The notes: generated by a model not told the origin, from the letters alone. Positions 35,176-46,112 are shown, numbered from the stretch's first letter. The stretch is 64,000 bases of DNA from Saccopteryx bilineata (GCF_036850765.1 NC_089496.1:103564267-103628266); one strand, 5' to 3'. Program-made: numbers and translations.

Positions 35176-35704
35176 GAATAGCACTTGCCCTGAGGCAACT
35201 CATTTCCTCATCTAAAAGTCCTTCCTTACATGGACCCAGAGTGTGTGCTTCATTAATTTTTACCTATACAGTACTCTGAATGGTCATTATAGCCCAAGCC
35301 AATGACTCTTGAGGACTTTGATCTCAATGGATGAAAAGACACCAGGAATGTATGAAGTTTGCTTTGAGTAAGTTTCTACCTTACGGGGAGGGTCTTTTGA
35401 AAGGAAAGTACAGAATATTCTCATTTCTTGGACAATAAATTCTTGAATAAGAATTTTTATAGATCACCAGAGGAAACTCTTTGGATAGTTAACATTACAG
35501 CAAGCAGGAGTTCTTAACCCAATGGCCTATCTCCCGCTCCACACTTTCGTGTCCATCTTTCCTACACACAACAGGAAGGGGGGAAGCAAATGCCGTGAGA
35601 TGTGTGAATGGTGGAAATCCAACTGCTTAAGCCAGGAGCCTGGGAGACAGCAGGGACCTCTCTCCTATGTGATGTCATCACTTCCTATTGATTCTTGCCT
35701 TGCC
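35176..35704. other. Single-copy stretch, no gene seen
   Basis: No exon or repeat recognised. The 61-codon frame at 35522-35707 has no domain. Confidence 0.4.
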
Positions 35705-36330
35705 TGAACTCCATCCATTCCTCCCTGTCCCCTCTGCCTCAACATCTCTCCCCAGAATGACAACAACAGCCTCCAGCCTGGTCTCCATTCATTAGCTAGT
35801 GATGCTCAAAAATGCAAATTTGATCCAGTCATCCCAGCCTAATGCCCTCGGGTACCTTCCCATGACCTGTGAATCAAGTTGTGCAAGCCTGCCTTGTGGC
35901 TTACAAAGCCTGTAGTTACTCACCAGCCTGTTTAGTTGCTTTCAAACCCTTCTTCTCCTTGCCCCCTGCGACACCAGAACACTCGCCTTTCCTTGGTTCC
36001 TGAAAAGCACTAGATGCTGCTTCACGCCCAGGCTTTGCACTGACTTCCTCCATGTTTTGGTTTAAATGGCACATCCTTCAGGAAGCCCGTTACACCAAAC
36101 TTCCTTGGCTCCTGCCCACCATAAGCTTGCCCAGTGACCTTATGTTCCCCTTGCAAACACCCCACACTCTCTAACACCTTAGTTAACACTCATACTCCCA
36201 GCTACTCTGGAGGCCCTCCCAGAGCAGAGACTGGTTCTCTCTTGTTTGGTTTTGTGTTTCTAGTGTTGCGGATGGTATCTGACACATAGTAGGTCCTCAG
36301 AAAATATTAGTTGAGTAAATAAGTGACTCT
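35705..36330 (+). repeat. L2 LINE 3'-end, about 600 bp
   Basis: Sense-strand L2: CTCCAGCCTGGTCTCCATTC, GGCTTTGCACTGACTTCCTC, TTTAAATGGCACATCCTTCA, GGAAGCCCGTTACACCAAAC, CAGAGCAGAGACTGGTTCTC and GACACATAGTAGGTCCTCAG-AAA. The order matches the L2 3' half. No ORF survives. Confidence 0.85.
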
Positions 36331-36891
36331 AATGATTGACATAAACTTAGGAATTAGTTGGGGGAAAACACTCAGGTAAATTCAGGAGGTGATTATAGTA
36401 TTCCACAAAGGAAAGAAGAAATTCTTCCTCTTTCGAGAAATTGGCTCTGGGCAAATAGACGGTTGGAAGTTGGAGAAGAACCTGCCACGAAAGGCTTCAG
36501 AAGCCAGGAAGGGCCCCCCAGTGAAAGGGTTATCATTACTGCTGTACAGAGGAGCTTTCTTGCTCTCCTCCCGGTACATGGAGACAGAGTGGTCTCTAGA
36601 GGGGATGAGTGAGTGAAGGACCTGAGGCCCGAAAGGCAGCCTTCCACCCAAATTCTGCTCCAGAACCTCTGAAGGCTTCTTGTTTCCTCAGTCCCCGAGC
36701 TTTGCTCTAAGAGTTCCCTAGAACCTGGGTCCCCTCTTCCTCTCTAGCCTTTCCTTACCCTTTGCATTACTTTCCACCAAACACCTTTGCTTCAGTGAGT
36801 TAGACCTCCCCAGATGATAATCCACCAGGCACAGTTCTGTGTAAGACACCCTCTAGCAGTGCCTAACAATACAAGGAGGAACCACTGCACA
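36331..36891. other. Single-copy stretch, no gene seen
   Basis: Four overlapping 75-89 codon frames on both strands at 36358-36651 reflect local composition rather than coding. No domain recognised. Confidence 0.4.
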
Positions 36892-37085
36892 AGTGAGATT
36901 CCAGGGGCCCTGGGGTCTGACGGTTCGGACTCGGGTCCCTGCTCTGCGTTTTTCTAATTATATGACCAGAGGGGTTGCCTAATCCTTCTGAACCCATTTT
37001 ATGTTTCTCCCTAGACTTGTTGTCAAGATGAGACGAGATACCACATGCGAAGTGCTCAGCTAGATCCCTGGGCATCATCCTGCCA
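36892..37085 (+). repeat. MIR SINE relic
   Basis: Sense MIR: CTGACGGTTCGGACTCGGGT, CCCTGCTCTGCGTTTTTC, TTGTTGTCAAGATGAGACGA and AAGTGCTCAGCTAGATCCCT. Confidence 0.75.
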
Positions 37086-38089
37086 TCATCGCGGGCGTCA
37101 TTATGCACCACCCCTCCCCCCAGCGGAGAGTCAGGTCACAGACACAAAAAAATAGCAAACAGCACAGAGAGTCTGTACTAAGCCCCAAGGGTCATGTTGT
37201 TTCCTCATTCCACCCTTTCACTTTCCTCTCCTCCCATCCCTTTCTCCCCCTCCTTTCTACAAAGCCAGGGACACTTGGCTTCTTTTCTAGAAAGATTTCC
37301 AGACCTTTGCACCCAGAGGACACTCACTCTCTCTCCTCTGATTGGGTCGTTGATCATATACTGCCTTTTCTAGCTCCCATAAGCTTTGTCTTCCCAATAT
37401 CAACTCTGTGATGGTAGCTGAGTCTTGGTTTTGTCTGTGCCCTCCATGGGTCAAAAGCCAATAATTCTAGGGCATCTGGTGTGTGTAAGAGAGGATCGTG
37501 TGGGCTCTGAGCACACCGACTGCCAGGGCAGAGCACACCTGGACAGATGCTCATTGAGTTTTTGGTAATAGATTGATCAAGTATTGTTTTATAAGAGGGT
37601 ATAAAGCTCACCACCGCCTTTGCTGGGAATTAAATTATTTAAAGTCCAACACTCTATGTAGGTTACAATGACCAGTCAATTAGGCTACTTTAATTGATTT
37701 TTGGTAGCAGCTAATGGGAGCCTCAAGTCTTTTGTCTTTAAAAAGCTAATCTAAAACAACACAGTTAAATAATTAAGCATTTCTTAAAACAATATTATTC
37801 ACAGACTTTAAATTTAGGGTTTAATTAAATGAGTTGTTAATCTTTATATAGAAATTAATTTCAAGTTCATTCAGAAAAGGAAAAAGAAACCATGCATACC
37901 TCAGGGTTCTCAGAATAGTCATCATTCAGGCCACCAACTCTTGTGATATTTGGAGGCAGGGTAGAGAGTGTCTTTTGGTCCTTCTGAAAGAGATTTCGGA
38001 TTTAGCCTTCTTAGTCACAGTATCATTTTCAGATATTTCAGAGGTAAATAAAACCCGGTCTCTTTCTCACGATGCTGAGTGAATCAAAA
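37086..38089. other. Single-copy stretch, possibly conserved AT-rich part
   Basis: No gene recognised. At 37620-37860 many homeodomain-type words (TAATTGA, TTTAATTAAATG, GTTAATC) occur in repeat-free sequence, as in some conserved non-coding elements; this is a weak indication. Confidence 0.35.
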
Positions 38090-38575
38090 GTTTGTAAACG
38101 AGAACACAATTAAAACATACAAGCAACCAAGTGCCCATCAATAAATGAATGGATGAGCGAAATATGCTTTATACATACAATGAAATACTATTCAACCTTA
38201 ATAAAGAAGAAAATTCTGATGCACGTCCAACAAGGATAATCTTGAGGATGTTATTATTCTAAGTGAAATAAGCCAGTCACAAGAAGACAAATACTGTATG
38301 ACTCCCATGTATGCGAAACGCTTAAGGCTAGTCAAAACAATAGGGACCAAAAGTAGGCTGGTGGCTGCCAGAGCTGGGGAGGAGAGGGATGGGGAGTGAT
38401 TGTTTAATGGTACATAGTTTCAGTTTTACAAGATAAGAAGAGTTTGGAGATGGATGGTGGTGATGGTTGAACAGCATTGATAAATGGATTTAACACCACT
38501 AAACTGTACACTTAAAATGGTTAAAATGGTAAATTTTATGGTATGTGTATTTTACCACCACAAAAATATTAAACA
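38090..38575 (+). repeat. L1 3'-end relic (older L1)
   Basis: Sense L1 C-terminal and 3' UTR sequence: AACCAAGTGCCCATCAATAA, GAATGGATGAGCGAAATATG, TGAAATACTATTCAACCTTA, AAGTGAAATAAGCCAGTCAC and ATGGTAAATTTTATGGTATG. Stop codons and indels show long decay. Confidence 0.85.
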
Positions 38576-38594
38576 GATGTATAAATTAAAATCC

Positions 38595-39968
38595 TTATAA
38601 AATCTTGGAATTAAAAGTTTGAGACCCAAGAACTCAAAACTTGATTTTAGTAATATATTTAAAAAAATGATCCAATGTAGTTTATCCCAGAAATACAAAA
38701 AGTTTTAATATTGGGAAATGTAATGATATAATGCAAAACATCAGCTGATCAAAGGGTTAAAATCACGTGGTCATCTCAATAGATGCAAGGGGAAAAAAGC
38801 ATTTAGTAAAATTCAATGGTTATACTGAATAACTGTTTCCAAAATAGCCAACATTATATTTAATGGTGTCATAGTAGAGGCACTTCCGTTGAAATAAGAA
38901 AGGAAGCAATGATAGTCACTGGATGTTTTAGCTCAGGGGTCCCCAAACTACGGCCCGCGGGCCACATGCGGCCCCCTGAGGCCATTTATCCGGCCCCCAC
39001 CGCACTTCCGGAAGGGGCACCTCTTTCATTGGTGGTCAGTGAGAGGAGCATAGTTCCCATTGAAATACTGGTCAGTTTGTTGATTTAAATTTACTTGTTC
39101 TTTATTTTAAATGTTATATTTGTTCCCATTTTGTTTTTTTACTTTAAAATAAGATATGTGCAGTGTGCATAGGGATTTGTTCATAGTTTTTTTATAGTCC
39201 GGCCCTCCAATGGTCTGAGGGACAGTGAACTGGCCCCCTGTGTAAAAAGTTTGGGGACCCCTGTTTAGCTAATGCAATAAAACAAAATAAGGTAATGAGA
39301 AGATAGTGTGGGAAGGAGAAAGGAGGTGACACCATTTTCACTAGTTATAAATAATATAATGAAAAATTCTAAAAATCCCAACGAAATGATCTGAAAGATC
39401 TGTTGCAATGAATAGTTTGGTAAGGGATATGGTTGTGAAACAAGTGTGAAACCTAGCTTTACTTTATTAAGCAATTAAGGATAACAAAAACAATTCATAT
39501 TTTATATATTTATATGTGAATTGATATTTACCTGTGCAAGATTTATTTGATGAGAAAAATGAGCACATGCTGGAGGAGGCTGAAAACAGGCCAGAATAAG
39601 CGAAGAGCGGGCCATGTTCCTGGGCAAGATGGTGCAGTACTGTGCAGACAAGGGTGCTCCCTGAATTCATCAGCAAATGAAGTGGAATCCCAATGAAATC
39701 CCAGCATGTGTCTGGGACTTAACATCTTCATTTTAAATCCATTAGGAGAATTAAAGGCACAAGAATAAACAAAACTATCAAAAGAAAAAGAGAGAGAAGT
39801 TGATCAGCCAGCTATTAAAATATACTGTGAAAGTTACAATAACAAAAAGTGTGATACCAAAATAGACAAGACAGATGAGGGACCTGAACAGCTGACTCAG
39901 AAACAGATGGTATATGCAAGAGTGTATGTGAAAAATTCGTCATTTTAAAAGTTAGTATTTAAAATGAA
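38595..39968 (+). pseudogene. L1 ORF2 relic, interrupted by hAT-c
   Basis: Degraded sense-strand L1 ORF2. The stretch around 38670-38880 (AGTTTATCCCAGAAATACAA, GTGGTCATCTCAATAGATGC, GCCAACATTATATTTAATGG) corresponds to the reverse-transcriptase domain. After the hAT insertion it continues with ATGATCTGAAAGATCTGTTG and GTGAAAGTTACAATAACAAA. Many stops and frameshifts; no product. Here it precedes no 3' end of its own; further pieces follow the two SINEs. Confidence 0.75.
38934..39263. mobile_element. Non-autonomous hAT transposon (hAT-c), 330 bp
   Basis: Perfect 16-bp terminal inverted repeats, CAGGGGTCCCCAAACT at both ends. It is followed inside by the CpG-rich ACGGCCCGCGGGCCACATGC. The flanks tttagct (38927-38933) and tttagct (39264-39270) fit an 8-bp hAT duplication that lost one T. 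No ORF. The ends resemble a hAT family reported in scattered tetrapods and attributed to horizontal transfer (OC1/OposCharlie type); that name is from memory and unverified. It sits within an L1 relic, so it is younger than that L1. Confidence 0.92.
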
Positions 39969-39975
39969 TGATGCT

Positions 39976-40398
39976 AGCCTGACCAGGTGGTGGCGCAGTG
40001 GATAGAGCATCAGCCTGGGACACAGAAGACCCAGGTGCAAAACCCCAAGGTCGCAGGCCTGAGCTCGGGCTCATCCAGCTTGAGGGCAGGCTAACCAGCT
40101 TGAGCGTGGGGTCATAAACATGACCCCATGGTCGCTCACTTGAGCCCAAAGTTCACTGGTTTGAAGCCCAAGGTTGCTGGCTTGAGCAAGGGGTCACTCG
40201 CTCTGCCATAGCCCCCATCTCACCCACTCCCCACCCCCGGTCAAGGCACATATCAATCAATGAACAACTAAGGTGCTGCAATGAAGAATTGATGCTTCTC
40301 ATCTCTCTCCTTCCTGTCTGTCTGTCCCTATCTGTCTCTTTCTCTCTCTCTCCCTCTCTCTGCCTTTGTCTCCAATAAAATAATTTTAAAAATAAAAA
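39976..40398 (+). repeat. tRNA-derived SINE, type B, long variant
   Basis: A box TGGCGCAGTGGATAGAGCA and an eroded B box (GGTGCAAAACCCC), then the type B body. It is about 100 bp longer than the other copies because the AGCTTGAG...GGTCGC module is repeated (around 40076-40190), and ends in CCAATAAAATAATTTTAAAA. An imperfect flank repeat of the type gaat(g/a)atgct lies at 39961-39975 and about 40401-40416. Confidence 0.88.
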
Positions 40399-40543
40399 AA
40401 TTAAGTGAATAATGCTGAATTTTCTGGTGGTTGATAAAGAAGTTAGATTCTTATATGACATGTATCAAACTAAATTCTATTGCGATTTCCATTCAGTAAT
40501 ACATATTTATGGGTACTTATCATGCTCCAGATATTTAAATTTC
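40399..40543 (+). repeat. L1 relic piece between two SINEs
   Basis: AT-rich sequence (GAATTTTCTGGTGGTTGATA, AATTCTATTGCGATTTCCAT) that probably continues the decayed L1 upstream. Weakly supported. Confidence 0.35.
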
Positions 40544-40559
40544 AAAATAAAGCCATAAA

Positions 40560-40879
40560 GCCTGACCAGGCGGTGGCGCAGTGGATAGAGCGTTGAACTG
40601 GGATGCAGAGGACCCAGGTTCGAGACCCCAAGGTCGCCAGCTTGAGCGTGGGCTCATCTGGTTTGAGCAAAAGCTCACCAGCTTGGACCCAGGGTCGCTG
40701 GCTTGAGCAAGGGGTTACTTGGTCTGCTGAAGGCCCGCGGTCAAGGCACATATGAGAGAGCAATCAATGAACAACTAAGGTGTCACAACAAAAAACTGAT
40801 GATTGATGCTTCTCATCTCTCTCCGTTCCTAGACAGTCTATCCCTCTCTCTGACTCTCTCTCTGTCCCTGTAAGGGGGA
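40560..40879 (+). repeat. tRNA-derived SINE, type B, young copy
   Basis: Intact A box TGGCGCAGTGGATAGAGCG and B box GGTTCGAGACCCC, then AAGGTCGCCAGCTTGAG, TCTGGTTTGAGCAAAAGC and GGTCTGCTGAAGGCCC. A perfect 16-bp duplication, aaaataaagccataaa, flanks it at 40544-40559 and 40880-40895. The exact duplication and preserved promoter mark it as recent. Confidence 0.97.
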
Positions 40880-40895
40880 AAAATAAAGCCATAAA

Positions 40896-41220
40896 AACAT
40901 TAGACGAAGATCTAGATGACTATTTATGCCTTCATGAAAGCAAGTAAAAGTCTGATAGAATTGACTACATGAACATTTAATATTTACAAAAGTCAGTAAA
41001 TACCATGAATGAAATTAAGGACAAATAATAAACTGAAAACATAAGATTATTTTCAATCTATATTATAGCAAAAGGATTGCCACATCTAAAGTGGGAAAAG
41101 TACTTATAATCAACAAGTTTAAAAAACAACAGAAAAGAGACTGAGGCTATTCCGAAGCAGTTCTATCTGAAGTAGAAATGGCTGGTGGCATATTTACAAA
41201 CATTTTAACTTCCCTAAGAC
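40896..41220 (+). repeat. L1 relic, ORF2 C-terminal region
   Basis: Sense remnants such as AAAGCAAGTAAAAGTCTGAT, TTGACTACATGAACATTTAA and CCATGAATGAAATTAAGGAC fit degraded L1 ORF2. It continues the L1 broken by SINE insertion. Confidence 0.5.
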
Positions 41221-41559
41221 TCAAAGAACATTCCATTTTCTTATCTTAATTGTAAAATTTAAGAAAAATAGAAATGTAAGGAACATAATGTAAAAAATGC
41301 TTGTGTGCTCATCACTCAGAATTAATATCTTCTCATTTTTATTTCCTCATGAGTGTGAGGGTGTGTGTGTGAGAAGTAACGATACAAATAAAACTGAAAA
41401 CCTCCCCGTTCTCTTTCCTGCGCCTTGCTGCTCAGACACAGCCAGTAAAAAGAAGTTGGTGTGTACACTTGGATTCCATAGTTTGAGACTTTCACTAGAT
41501 ATCTGCTACAAATAATGTGGAGGACAGCAGCTTTACGGTTTTCAAAACTTTGAAATAAA
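41221..41559. other. Single-copy or unrecognised stretch
   Basis: No gene or clear repeat. A short GTGTGTGTG run is at 41361-41370. Confidence 0.35.
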
Positions 41560-41957
41560 TGTTGTCATACTACGCATAACGTTTCTCAAGCTTGTCTTTT
41601 TTCCACTCACCCATTTGTTTTTGAGATGAATTCACGATGGAGCATTCAGGTTTAGTTCATGTAAGTTTGGCTGCGGTTTTATCTAAGTATATAGACCACA
41701 ATTTATTTCTCCATTTCTCTACTTATGGATAGTGAAATCCTCTTAGAGTTTTTATATATAAGCATGATGCAGTGAACATTCCTTATGTGCATATGCAAAG
41801 GTGCTCTAGAAATCGGATTCCTAGTTCTTAATCACACACTAGTCTCTAAAGTGATTTTTCTCAATTCACCTCCTCATCAGCAATATATCTCTAAATCTTT
41901 GCCAGTACTTAGTTTTGTTAATTTTTAACATTCTGCCAAGCTCAAAATTATTCTTTT

Positions 41958-42352
41958 TTTTTTTTTTTTTGTATTTTTCTGAAGCTGGAAACAGGGAGAG
42001 ACAGTGAGACAGACTCCCGCATGCGCCCGACCTGGATCCACCCGGCACGCCCACCAGGGGCAACGCTCTGCTCACCAGGGGGCGATGCTCTGCCCCCACC
42101 CCGGGGCGTCGCTCTGCCACGACCAGAGCCACTCTAGCGCCTGGGGCAGAGGCCAAGGAGCCATCCCCAGCGCCCAGGCCATCTTTGCTCCAATGGAGCC
42201 TTGGCTGCGGGAGGGGAAGAGAGAGACAGAGAGGAAGGAGGGGGGAGTGGAGAAGCAAATGGGCGCTTCTTCTATGTGCCCTGGCCGGGAATCGAACCCA
42301 GGTCCCCCGCATGCCAGGCCAACGTTCTACCGCTGAGCCAACCGGCCAGGGC
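41958..42352 (-). repeat. tRNA-derived SINE, type A, young full-length copy
   Basis: The longest and best-preserved type A SINE. On the minus strand the head reads GGCCCTGGCCGGTTGGCTCA with B box GGTTCGATTCCCGG; the plus strand shows GACTCCCGCATGCGCCCGAC. A perfect 17-bp duplication, ctcaaaattattctttt, lies at 41941-41957 and 42353-42369. CpGs are widely retained, pointing to youth. It contains three copies of an internal GCTCTGC-ending module at about 42051-42118. Open frames of up to 163 codons across it are SINE translations. Confidence 0.98.
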
Positions 42353-42375
42353 CTCAAAATTATTCTTTTAATTTA

Positions 42376-42447
42376 CATTTCCACAATTAGTAGTGAGTTA
42401 AGGGACATTTGCATTTCCACAATTAGTAGTGAGTTAAGGGACATTTT
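42376..42447 (+). repeat. 36-bp tandem duplication
   Basis: Two adjacent copies (42376-42411 and 42412-42447), each starting CATTTCCACAATTAGTAGTG, identical at 35 of 36 positions. It lies 6 bp beyond the SINE's right target duplication. Confidence 0.95.
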
Positions 42448-42939
42448 CTGTGCTTATCAGCCATTTAACTTTCCTCTTCTATGAATTGCCTGCTCACATG
42501 ATTAAACCATTGTTCTATTTGGGTATTTGGCTTTGTCTTGTCGATTGGTAGAAATGTATATATTTTGAGTGCTGAAGATTTTATTGTCATATGTATGGGC
42601 AAATATCTGTCATTTGAAAGCTTGTCTTTTAACTTGGATTAGGATGTTTTTAATCTTACCAAAAATTTTTTTTTATTTGGCCAACTTTATAATTCTTTCT
42701 TTACTATATTATGCTTTGTGTCATCCTCAGTAAGAAATCCTTTCCTGCCCTAAGGTTATAAAATATTTTACTATATTTTATATTAGTGGTTTAAATAGTT
42801 TTATAATTTCATATTCGATGTTTAGTTATCTGGATGGAGTAGATGAGGTTTTCTCCGTGTCAAATGAGGTATCTTAAAAACACTTTTATGTTATTAAATT
42901 GGTATAGATTTTAAAAAAAAACAAGATATAATTCTCCTT

Positions 42940-43240
42940 GTCATCAATTGTTCAGAGATTCACATACACCACTGATAGGAGCATAAATTTCAGTATAACT
43001 TGATAATTTATATCAGAAGCCTTAGAAAAATATAATACCCTTTGTACAGTCAATTCTACCCTGGTAATTCATCCTAAATAAATAATTAAGGATGTGGGCA
43101 AAAATGTAGCTACCATCACTGAAATATTGTTAGGGGTGGTAATTTACACTACTAGAAACGTGTTTAAGTTAACCATGTATAAGATTTTAAACAATTAAAA
43201 TATTTTTAAGATATGCTGTCTTCCCAACCAAAACATATTT
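42940..43240 (+). repeat. Old L1 3' UTR-region relic
   Basis: Sense words GATAGGAGCATAAATTTCAG, ATACCCTTTGTACAGTCAAT, TTCATCCTAAATAAATAATT and CATCACTGAAATATTGTTAG match the C-terminal/3' part of old L1 subfamilies. Heavily decayed. Confidence 0.6.
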
Positions 43241-43419
43241 TTCTGTCTCCTGGTTGTTAAAAATCATAATTTGGGGTCATTTTCATATATTGTTTTACTA
43301 TTAATGCAAGGAAAGCCTTGGTGTTTCCATATTACAGGTTTTAGGCCCCATCAATGTGGAATTATTAAGAAATTAAAAATATATTTTTCCTCTAATAAAT
43401 CTCTTTGTTACCCATCCAT

Positions 43420-44165
43420 CTTCTTCAAGGACTGAAATAGCTATCCCTTTTCTTCCATGTCCTCTTGTTGCTATTTTAATTCAGGACATGTAACAAATCT
43501 TTACTTAGGCCATTATAGTATCGTCATAACTAGTCCTTGTCTCCAATGAATTTGTCTTCTAATCCATCTATCACACCGTTGGGCAGTTATCATGCCAAAG
43601 TTGCAGATCTGATCACATCATGTTTACGCCTAAAACCTTTAATGCCCATTCTCCTTCATTATCTAAAATAAACTTCAAACTCCTTAATATACTGTTCGGG
43701 TCTCTTCACAGTCTGACCCAAAGTTATTTCAAACTCCACTACAGCTGTCTCAGATCTACTTCCAAGATCCAACCACAACAGCCGTCTTGTGATTCTTTGT
43801 ACATGCCGTAGTTTCCTGTCTTTCTCAGTGTAGTCCTTTTTGCTGATTCCCGTCTTTCATAATGGAATGTGCATCCCTACCCTCCACCCTTCCAACACTG
43901 GCTCAGATAACTTCTCAACTCCCCCTTCTACAGTTAATATTAATCTTTTCTTGAGTTACACTCCTATTTTTCTTCATGCCTGATCAAGGCACTTAATACC
44001 TATTGCCATTAGTAGATAAATTATTTACATCTCTTTTTACTTTAGTAAACTATAAGCTCCCTGGTGACTTAACTGGGTCTTATTCACACTCTGCCATAGT
44101 AACTAGAATAGTCCTTGTACCCAGAGGGTGCTTGTGCAATGTTGATTACATGATATTGCCTTTCA
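43420..44165 (+). repeat. L2 LINE 3'-end, about 750 bp
   Basis: Sense L2: GATCTGATCACATCATGTTT, CTAAAACCTTTAATGCCCAT, CTCTTCACAGTCTGACCCAA, TGGCTCAGATAACTTCTCAA, AAACTATAAGCTCCCTGGTG and TCCTTGTACCCAGAGGGTGC. The order fits the L2 3' half. It has no coding capacity. Confidence 0.82.
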
Positions 44166-45353
44166 TTGAAGGGCTTGGATCTAGAAAAGTAAATCAAACA
44201 CTCCAAGAGGCACAAAGGAAGGAAAAGTAACTTTGTGAAAATCTGAACTGGTCGCTTTGATTGTCCAAGAAGAGAATGGTTTTCTGGATGTGAAGAATGA
44301 TCCATCCTGAGAACCCAGCCCTGCAACTCTAGAAATGATGCAGTTTGTAGGACAGAGTTGTCAATTTGTATTTTTTTTAATGATTTATACATTCAATGTA
44401 TTGAGACTTTTGCAAATTCTCAAACTCAGAGAATGGTCAAGCTAAAATGATGCTGAGTAAAAAAAAAAATCTAAACATTGTACAGAAAGTATTTTAACTA
44501 GTGAAATGAAAAACAGATGTCTTAAATTAAAACACATAAATTATTTGGGTTTAAAAATTTCATATATCTTTGTGATGAAAATCTATCACTCAAGACTTAA
44601 TAAGATAGATTTTGAAAACTTACATATTTGTATGTTTAGTTAACTGTTGACGTTCAATAAAATGTTTGTTTAAAAAGCTGCTTAAAATTATAGACAATAA
44701 TAATTATGTTATTACATTATTTCCACTTTAGTATTACTTACTTAATTTTATTATTAATACTTATTTAATTTTGGAAAATTTAGAAGATATAAAATAGTGC
44801 AGAGAAGAAAATGATAATCAGTTATATTTCCAGTACCTAGAATTAATCATTATTAATTTACTTTCTGCTCACTTGCCAAGAACAATTACTACATTTTACA
44901 AAAGTGATACATATTTATTATAAAGAATTTGCATCATTTAGAAATGTGAAAAATCAAGAATTTTTTTCTTAAAATATCAATTACTTTATAAATTCATACA
45001 TTGTCCTTAGCGAGGGCCAAGTGACGCTTTCAGGTATAAATTTCAGAGAAGTTTTTGAACTCCTTATAGAATGTTCGTGTTACTCTTCGGGGCAATACCG
45101 ATTTCTGTTTTAAACTTCATAGTTACTATGAAGTAGATTTTGCAAAACTTTGGCCAGTTCCATTTTGAAAGAACTATGTCTTTTTTTCATACGTGGAAAT
45201 TGAATAAAAAGATTCCATTTTTTAATAAGAATTGAACAAGTTTTTGACAAAGGCCACCAGCTTGACCTTCCACAATGAATATTCTAATTGGGGAGATCGG
45301 TATTGGGGTAGTTGCAGCTGCTTCAGAAATCCTTGCGAGTCTTTGGAACTTTG
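44166..45353. other. AT-rich stretch, no gene seen
   Basis: No gene recognised. 44760-44900 (TTGGAAAATTTAGAAGATAT, TCCAGTACCTAGAATTAATC) may be a decayed L1 or L2 piece, unresolved. Confidence 0.35.
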
Positions 45354-45394
45354 GAAATAGTAAACAAATAGTAAACCTATTTGTTTACTATTTC
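45354..45394. promoter_or_regulatory. Perfect 18-bp hairpin carrying forkhead motifs
   Basis: Arms 45354-45371 (gaaatagtaaacaaatag) and 45377-45394 are exact reverse complements around the 5-nt loop taaac. Each arm contains the forkhead (FOX) core GTAAACAA or its complement TTGTTTAC, and the loop adds a partial third GTAAAC. It could be a paired FOX site or a by-product of template switching. Confidence 0.55.
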
Positions 45395-46112
45395 TAAACA
45401 TATTTTTCTAAGAGCAGAAATTTCCGTGAAGCATTTGCAGTAACCTACACCCTTTCCTTCCCCAGGGTCTGCCGCTCTGCCTGGAGTGGCCTAGCAGTAG
45501 GTCATTTCCTAGAAGGACAACCCTTGTCATGCTCGACTCTTCCTCCAGATGGACGGTACATGAAGACACTTTACACCAGCACCCAAATCTTTGGTACCCA
45601 AGGTGTTTTTCTCTTAAGTGTCACCTGAGGGGGAGAAATGCAGTGATGGTAAAGAAAGCATTTCCCATTTCCCCTTCAATGTGTGGGGAGGCGAGCAAGA
45701 GCACCTGTCTCTGCCTGACTCCAGGTCACAGGCTTTTAATGAAGTACACTTTGTCTTTATTACCAGCGCACTTCATACCCTGATGTTACGTGTTTGCACG
45801 TCACAGATGGGAAGCAGAGCCACACTCCAGTAAACATGTCCGTGCAGTCGGATGAAAGAGGATGCCCGAGTGGGAACACTGGATGGGAAAACGCATCAGG
45901 CTGGAGTTGCATCTGCAGCTGGGCGTATCCGCCTAGGTGGACCCAGCACTGGGGTTTCATTCAATGACAAATGCCAAAGAAGCAGGTATAAGAGACGTGG
46001 GCTGTGCAAGTCCACAATGAGCAAAGAACTCCACACTCAATTTAAGCACTACCTGGAGAACATCACTTTCTTTCTGGCTTAATAAAGAATCCTTTCTAAC
46101 TTGCTGATTGAC
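45395..46112. other. Single-copy stretch, no gene seen
   Basis: Frames of 66-84 codons on both strands at 45529-46082 lack domains. No repeats recognised. Confidence 0.4.

Larger units (their letters stand above)
41560..42860 (-). repeat. Old L1 3' UTR relic, antisense, hosting a SINE
   Basis: AT-rich text such as CAGTGAACATTCCTTATGTG, TTCTCAATTCACCTCCTCAT, TAACATTCTGCCAAGCTC and, after the SINE, GTGCTTATCAGCCATTTAAC, TTTCCTCTTCTATGAATTGC and ATTGTTCTATTTGGGTATTT. This follows the usual antisense pattern of old L1 3' UTRs. Boundaries are approximate. Confidence 0.55.

Noticed and set aside
40560..40640. Standalone tRNA gene suggested by intact A and B boxes
   Set aside because: The sequence continues into a SINE body with a tail and a 16-bp target duplication; it has no folded mature tRNA end. 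The same applies to the other SINE heads.
41866..42357. 163-codon minus-strand open frame
   Set aside because: It is the antisense read of the young type A SINE, whose GC-rich body lacks stops in several frames.
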